Shown: positions 3,295-7,570 of the stretch, piece after piece
Layout of the letters: every line of letters starts with the position of its first letter
Numbering within the stretch: the first letter of the stretch is position 1
From: Phoenicibacter congonensis
GTDB taxonomy: Bacteria > Actinomycetota > Coriobacteriia > Coriobacteriales > Eggerthellaceae
DNA length: 7,570 nucleotides
Assembly: GCA_030530045.1 (NCBI GenBank)
Contig: JAUMVS010000067.1
Location: 1 to 7,570, forward strand
Direction of reading: 5' to 3'
Notes under the pieces: model-generated
What the model was told of the DNA's origin: nothing
Seen by the model: the letters and a program-made list of their open reading frames with translations, nothing else
Database searches by the model: none
Program-made: the position numbers and the translations under genes

Positions 3295-5994
3295 TTATTT
3301 CTTAACTGGGCGTTTTACCTTTTTGTCGGTTTTAGATTGGTTGCGCGATTTGTGCGAACCTTCACCTTTGTTTGCTGACTCAGTTGAGTTTGAAACTTGA
3401 ACCGTTGCAGAAACGTCTCCCGCACCAGCAGCTGCCACAGCAGCTTTTTTGGATTGTGCTTCAAGACGAGCCAGAGGCACTTGCTCGAGTCCGCCGCGAT
3501 AGGATGCGTCGAAGTCGAAAAGCTTGACCTCTTTGCCATATTTCTTCTGGAGCTTTGCGTAGCGTGGCTCGCGAGTCTTCCACAAAGTGTAAAGCGGAAC
3601 CGCGACAGCAAACGATGAGTAGGCACCAGCAATCAAGCCAATTGACATTGCAAATGCAAAGTCTTTAAGTGTTTCGCCGCCGAAGAACAGCATGAAGAAT
3701 ACTGGCACGAACGATGTGACTGTCGTGTTGATTGTTCTGATGAGAACCTGGTTGACTGAGTGGTTTGCCATTGTTGCGAATGTACAACGAATGCCTTCCT
3801 GGCTCATGTTGTCGTTGACGCGGTGGAATGTGACGACTGTGTCATAGAGCGAATAACCAAGAATCGTGAGCAGCGCCGCGATGGTGTTCGGGTTAACTTC
3901 ACGCCCAACGAGAGCGTAAATGCCGAGCACGATGATGAGGTCGTGAAGCAGCGCAACGACCGCGATGACACCCATCTTCCATTCGAAGCGAATTGCGATG
4001 TAGACAATGATGAGGAAGAGCGAGACAAAGAACGCAATCAACGACGACTGCACGATTCCCTCGCCCCAGTCAGGACCAATAACGTTAACGCTAATGTCGG
4101 AAGCATCAAGGTTAAACTGCTGCTGAATTTGAGTTGCAATGTCATTTGCTTGGTTCGAGTCGGTTGCTGCAATTCGAATGATGAAGCCGTCTTGGCCATC
4201 GGTTACAGCAGTCTGGATTGTTGGGCTTTCCTCGCCTGCTGCAACAAATGCGTCGCGAAGTTGGTCAGCTGTGACGCCCTTTGCGTCAGCAATCGTGATG
4301 GAAGAACCGCCGATGAATTCGATGCCGAAGTTAAAGCCGCGGATGCACATTGCACCAACGAGCACAACAACTGCAACGGCAGAAATTGTGAGGAAGATCT
4401 TAGTTTGCCCAACGAAGTTAATGTCCTTCTTAATGAAGCGACCTTTGATTTTCTTCGCTGCGTTTACAACATGCGACTCGCCTTCCGCGATTTGCTCATT
4501 TTCGAGAGCAGCTGCATCGAGGCAGTCTTGAACATTCCAGAACTGTGGATGCTTTTTGATTGTGCGAGGAGCCATCAAACGAATGATTGGGGCCTTAAAC
4601 AAGAGCATCATGACGATGTCGCAAAGAATACCGAGCGCCAGCGTGAGACCGAAGCCTTTAACCGTCGCCGATGCGAGGAAGAACAAGCAGAGTGCCGACA
4701 CGAGAGAGACGAGGTCGGCGTCGATTGATGTCATGATTGCGTGCTTTACGCCAGAAATGGAGGCAGAGCGAATTGACTTGCCCATTCGAATTTCTTCGCG
4801 GAAGCGTTCGACAGTGAGGACCGAAGAGTCGGCCGCCATACCAATTGTCAAAACGATGCCGGCGAGGCCTGCAAGCGACAGTGTAAATTGGCCGAGAGCC
4901 GAAAGCGTTGCGAGGATTCCGAGGTAGAGCGCTGCAAAAACAAGCATTGCACCTGCGGTAATGATGCCCAAGCCTTTGTAGAAGAACAGCAGGTAGAGCA
5001 TAACAAGCGCAAGACCGATGAGCACAACGAGGATTGCGCCATTGAGTGCGTCTTGACCAAGAGTTGGTCCAACTACCTGGCTTGTTGAGTATTCAAAGCT
5101 AACTGGCAGCGAACCACTTTCGAGAACAGTCTGCAGAGCTTTTGCCTGCGTGAGTGTGTAATTTCCAGTGATTGAAACTTTACCATCGATGATTGCTGAG
5201 CGAACGCTAGGCGCGCTGTTCACCTGGTTGTCGAGGATGATGACGATTTTTCCGTTTGTTGAAACAAGTTCAGACGATGCGGTTGCAAATGCGGCTGTGC
5301 CTTCTGAGTCAAGCTCGATATTAACTGCGTAGTATTGCGAGGTCTGGCTTTCTTTATCAACAGAAACTTTACTGATGTTTTTACCTGTGAAAAGTGGCGT
5401 GTAGGTTCCATCTTCGACGGTGAGTTTGCTTGAAGTGCTCTCGACCGTGAAAGAGTTGTTGTAGTCGTCGGTTACAGTTTCGTAGCCGCCATAATTGCCG
5501 TTGTTGATTTTAGTTTGAACATCGGAGTCGGTGAACGAGTCGAGGCGCGCAAACGAGAGTTGGCCGGTTTTGCCAATTGTGTCAAGTGCAGTTTGAGTGT
5601 CCTGCAAGCCAGGGATTTGAACGAGAATCTGGTCGTTACCCTGGAGTTGAACGGTTGCCGCAGTCGCACCGAGAGCATTAACGCGGCTCTCGATGATTGA
5701 ACGGCTTGTCTCCATTTGTTCTTTTGTTGGAGTTGAACCATCGCTAGTGTGCGCGGTCAGAACAACCGAAAGACCGCCGCGAATGTCGAGGCCTTGGTTG
5801 ATTTTCTCGCTTGGAGGCGTGAACATGAAAACAGAAGCTGCCACCAAAATTGTGGTGATAATCAACAGCCAAATGTTTCTCCTGGTAGAAGAGCTCTTTT
5901 TGCTCTTTGGATTTTTGTTTTTATTGCCAGCCGCGGTGTTAGATTTGCTTGCGCTGGCGTCGGATGCGAGTTTCTTACCGCGAGTAAGCGCCAT
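3295..5994 (-). CDS. secDF: Fused protein translocase subunit SecDF
   Basis: Auxiliary Sec translocon subunit that uses the proton gradient to help pull secreted proteins across the membrane. The 899 residues hold a full SecD followed by a full SecF. SecD: TM1 about 41-60, GLDIRGG (68-74), periplasmic P1 domain to about 310, then TM2-6 to about 475. A hydrophilic linker (about 478-530) leads to SecF, with FNFGIEFIGGSS (554-565) and its own five further TMs to about 805. Residues matching those essential in characterised SecDF are present: D389 in GMAADS, D718 in GYSLYDT, and R753. The motif after D718 reads VTFHR where many homologues have Asp before Arg. Both ends are charged or low-complexity, including a Lys-rich tail of about 90 residues. 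AAGGAG (6001-6006) lies 6 nt before the ATG. It is the last gene of its unit, 67 nt after ksgA. Confidence 0.96.
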   Translation of the reverse strand: MALTRGKKLASDASASKSNTAAGNKNKNPKSKKSSSTRRNIWLLIITTILVAASVFMFTPPSEKINQGLDIRGGLSVVLTAHTSDGSTPTKEQMETSRSIIESRVNALGATAATVQLQGNDQILVQIPGLQDTQTALDTIGKTGQLSFARLDSFTDSDVQTKINNGNYGGYETVTDDYNNSFTVESTSSKLTVEDGTYTPLFTGKNISKVSVDKESQTSQYYAVNIELDSEGTAAFATASSELVSTNGKIVIILDNQVNSAPSVRSAIIDGKVSITGNYTLTQAKALQTVLESGSLPVSFEYSTSQVVGPTLGQDALNGAILVVLIGLALVMLYLLFFYKGLGIITAGAMLVFAALYLGILATLSALGQFTLSLAGLAGIVLTIGMAADSSVLTVERFREEIRMGKSIRSASISGVKHAIMTSIDADLVSLVSALCLFFLASATVKGFGLTLALGILCDIVMMLLFKAPIIRLMAPRTIKKHPQFWNVQDCLDAAALENEQIAEGESHVVNAAKKIKGRFIKKDINFVGQTKIFLTISAVAVVVLVGAMCIRGFNFGIEFIGGSSITIADAKGVTADQLRDAFVAAGEESPTIQTAVTDGQDGFIIRIAATDSNQANDIATQIQQQFNLDASDISVNVIGPDWGEGIVQSSLIAFFVSLFLIIVYIAIRFEWKMGVIAVVALLHDLIIVLGIYALVGREVNPNTIAALLTILGYSLYDTVVTFHRVNDNMSQEGIRCTFATMANHSVNQVLIRTINTTVTSFVPVFFMLFFGGETLKDFAFAMSIGLIAGAYSSFAVAVPLYTLWKTREPRYAKLQKKYGKEVKLFDFDASYRGGLEQVPLARLEAQSKKAAVAAAGAGDVSATVQVSNSTESANKGEGSHKSRNQSKTDKKVKRPVKK

Positions 5995-6061
5995 GTGGTG
6001 CTCCTTAAAAATGTTCGAAAGTCATTAAAACGTGGAAAAATTCCAGCAAGTCATTATTGCA

Positions 6062-6940
6062 CTAGTCAAAGAAATAATCAAACTGTTCGCCCAGCGCAAA
6101 ATAGGTTTCTGGCTCCAACTTCTCGCCTCGAATTTCAGGGCTCACGCCACAAGATTCGAGCCATTTCAAAATTGATTCAGCCTTGCCTTTTCCGAAATAG
6201 GACTTCATGGAATTGTAGATTGTTTTTCTGCGATTACAGAAAGCAGAATCGGCAGCTATACATGCATTTTTTAGGATTTTTGCAGAGTCGGAATCCTGGT
6301 GTCGTGCATGTCTTGTTAATTTAATTATTGCGCTATCGACGCGTGGTGCAGGCAAGAAATTGTTGCGGCCCACGAAAAAAGAACCAGCAGGGTCGGCATA
6401 AAGTCGCAGCTTCACAGTGTAGGCACCGTAATTTTTCGTGCCAACAGTCGCCATCATTCTGTCGGCGACCTCCTTTTGAACCATAACCGTAACCGATTCA
6501 AGCGCAGGCATGATTTGAAGATAACGAAGCACTAGCGTTGCAGCAATCCCGTAAGGAAGATTTGCAACGAGCTTGTTGCTTGCAAAAACAGTGTCTTGTT
6601 GCGAATGCAAAAGCTTTTCATCAAGGGCATCTCCTTCAACAAGCGTAAAAGAGTCGCCAGCAAACGCAGCATTTTCGCGAATTAAATCGTAGAGCCTCTC
6701 ATCCATCTCAATGGAGGTGACACGCGCACCAGTTTCTAGAAGCGGAACTGTGAGAGCGCCAATGCCAGGACCAACTTCGAGAACTCGGTCGTTCTCATTA
6801 ACTTCTGCAAGAGCGATTGTTCTTTCAACAACGCTGCCGTTAATGAGGAAGTTTTGTCCGAGTGCATGGCTAAGTTCGATGCCATGCTCGGCAAGCATTT
6901 TTGATGCGACGGTTGGATTAGTTAATGTGGAGCTCGACAT
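6062..6940 (-). CDS. ksgA: 16S rRNA (adenine(1518)-N6/adenine(1519)-N6)-dimethyltransferase KsgA/RsmA
   Basis: Dimethylates two adjacent adenines in the 3' hairpin of 16S rRNA using S-adenosylmethionine, a late check in small-subunit assembly; its loss classically gives kasugamycin resistance. The 292-residue protein has the N-terminal ALGQNFL (26-32), SAM-binding motif I VLEVGPGIGALT (53-64), the acidic IEMD (77-80), EGDAL (102-106), the catalytic NLPYG (127-131) and the C-terminal CNRRKTIYNSM element. The first ATG (6938-6940) is kept because the residues before GQNFL align with the NPTVASKMLAEHGI-type start of Gram-positive KsgA; the alternative ATG at 6898 would remove part of that. It overlaps the end of the flavoprotein gene by 23 nt and has only a weak upstream GAAGTG, so translational coupling is likely. 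Confidence 0.96.
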   Translation of the reverse strand: MSSSTLTNPTVASKMLAEHGIELSHALGQNFLINGSVVERTIALAEVNENDRVLEVGPGIGALTVPLLETGARVTSIEMDERLYDLIRENAAFAGDSFTLVEGDALDEKLLHSQQDTVFASNKLVANLPYGIAATLVLRYLQIMPALESVTVMVQKEVADRMMATVGTKNYGAYTVKLRLYADPAGSFFVGRNNFLPAPRVDSAIIKLTRHARHQDSDSAKILKNACIAADSAFCNRRKTIYNSMKSYFGKGKAESILKWLESCGVSPEIRGEKLEPETYFALGEQFDYFFD

Positions 6941-7397
6941 TTTTCACTTCGTATCCAGCGACATGCAACGCCGATTTGATTGAAAGAACGGCGCCATCGG
7001 AGCCGTATGGGTCTTTGCCTTCGCCAAAAAGATGAACCTCGGCAGGCTTCATCTCGCCGTGGCGCACGTCTTCCCAAAAAAGCGGCTGCAAACGATCAAG
7101 CACAGCCTTGAACTGGGAAGGAACACCTGCCATATAAATCGGCGAGACGATGATGAGCTCGTCGGACTCGCGGAAATATTCCATGATGTCGGGCATGTCA
7201 TCGTCGATGACGCACTCGAAATCATCCTTGCAACCATCGCAGCCGTCACACCCGCAAATGTCCATGTCGGCAATTGAAACAAGCGCGACTTCGCTGTCGG
7301 GGTTCATAGCAATCTTCTCCTCGAAAACGCCTGAAGCAAAACATTGGCATCGACCTTCTTCGCGAGGCGAGCCGCAAATTATAGAAATCAAAGACAT
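6918..7397 (-). CDS. NAD(P)H-dependent FMN reductase-like flavoprotein with Isf-type cysteine motif
   Basis: Flavodoxin-fold protein of the NADPH-dependent FMN reductase/iron-sulfur flavoprotein group, probably a cytoplasmic FMN-binding electron carrier or quinone/flavin reductase; the physiological substrate is unknown. The 159 residues begin with the phosphate-binding loop ICGSPREEGRC (7-17) and contain the FMN-loop stretch IIVSPIYMAGVPSQFKAVLDR (beginning SPIYMAG). Between them lies a dense cysteine cluster with C50-x2-C53-x2-C56-x5-C62, plus C48, followed by VIDDDM. This matches the compact spacing that binds a 4Fe-4S cluster in iron-sulfur flavoproteins, but related reductases can carry similar cysteines without a proven cluster. 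AGGAG (7403-7407) lies 5 nt before the ATG. The gene sits between a tatD-like gene and ksgA and overlaps ksgA by 23 nt. Confidence 0.88.
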   Translation of the reverse strand: MSLISIICGSPREEGRCQCFASGVFEEKIAMNPDSEVALVSIADMDICGCDGCDGCKDDFECVIDDDMPDIMEYFRESDELIIVSPIYMAGVPSQFKAVLDRLQPLFWEDVRHGEMKPAEVHLFGEGKDPYGSDGAVLSIKSALHVAGYEVKNVELHIN

Positions 7398-7405
7398 AAA
7401 AACTC

Positions 7406-7570
7406 CTAAATATTCATCGCCGCTGAGTTTTCCCTGTTCAGCAGGCTCAGTGCGTTAGTGTAAAGCTGCGAAGCGAACTCTTGAACTTCGGCGTCTTCCC
7501 TAATGTCAAAAAGCTCGAGCATGCGCTGGAAAGTAAAAATCGTGTGCGCTGGACCGCACTCTGAACTGCG
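7406..7570 (-). CDS. TatD-family metal-dependent hydrolase, C-terminal fragment
   Basis: Only the last 54 residues are inside the window; the gene continues past base 7570. The visible part starts RSSECGPAHTIFTFQRMLEL and ends with YTNALSLLN before a short tail. This resembles the C-terminus of TatD-like metal-dependent deoxyribonucleases, where an R-x-x-x-C-x-P-A-H/Y-x-x-x-T segment follows the last metal ligand and a T/A-x-N-A-x-x-L-F/L helix closes the barrel. The catalytic residues lie upstream and cannot be checked. Position supports the call, since tatD lies close to ksgA in many actinobacteria. Its TAG stop overlaps the ribosome-binding site of the flavoprotein gene, which starts 8 bases later. 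The family is a moderately confident call; the function is unverified. Confidence 0.65.
   Translation of the reverse strand, partial: RSSECGPAHTIFTFQRMLELFDIREDAEVQEFASQLYTNALSLLNRENSAAMNI

Noticed and set aside
3760..4728. A 322-residue plus-strand ORF
   Set aside because: It is fully antisense to secDF, is rich in Cys, Asn and Asp without any recognisable domain, and has no convincing ribosome-binding site; it reflects codon usage of the real gene.
5749..6324. 191-residue plus-strand ORF spanning the ksgA-secDF junction
   Set aside because: It is antisense to the ends of two confidently identified genes, with no recognisable protein family or SD.
6896..6898. Internal ATG as the ksgA start
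   Set aside because: The residues upstream of it match the usual N-terminal helix of Gram-positive KsgA, so the longer form is preferred.

Overview
All genes in this window lie on the minus strand, so transcription runs from high to low coordinates. The sequence looks like a moderately AT-rich chromosome of a low-GC actinobacterium, most likely class Coriobacteriia (Atopobium/Lancefieldella/Olsenella type). Three things point that way: SecD and SecF carry actinobacterial-style motifs (GMAADS, GYSLYDT), a tatD-like gene sits near ksgA as in many actinobacteria, and at least one gene has a promoter that implies leaderless mRNA. This placement is inference; no marker gene fixes the species.

There appear to be three transcription units. 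(1) 7570 to 3295: the C-terminal end of a TatD-family hydrolase, a small flavoprotein with an Isf-like cysteine cluster, ksgA (16S rRNA dimethyltransferase) and a fused secDF, closed by a clear intrinsic terminator (3247-3273). The first three genes are tightly packed, and the flavoprotein and ksgA overlap by 23 nt. (2) 3214 to 1909: a GtrA-family membrane protein with a strong extended -10 placed to give leaderless mRNA, then a cation diffusion facilitator that starts at a GTG one base past the gtrA stop, closed by a terminator (1826-1862). (3) About 1617 to 46: the methionine-type ABC importer genes metN and metI. The substrate-binding protein gene is not in the window and may lie just beyond base 1.

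The most interesting part is the 437-base gap upstream of metN. It holds a possible 17-residue leader ORF, MKTTLNINIFFMMPQMM, with two Met-Met pairs. Between the two pairs is CCTCAAAT, which is complementary to the metN ribosome-binding region GTTTGAGG. The leader stop codon lies inside a 20-bp perfect inverted repeat, and a 72-nt tract with a single G follows. A -10-like element places transcription start almost on the leader ATG. Together these suggest a methionine-sensing leader-peptide attenuator, probably translational, controlling a methionine importer. The sequence elements are directly visible; the regulatory model is inference.

The plus strand shows only shadow ORFs.
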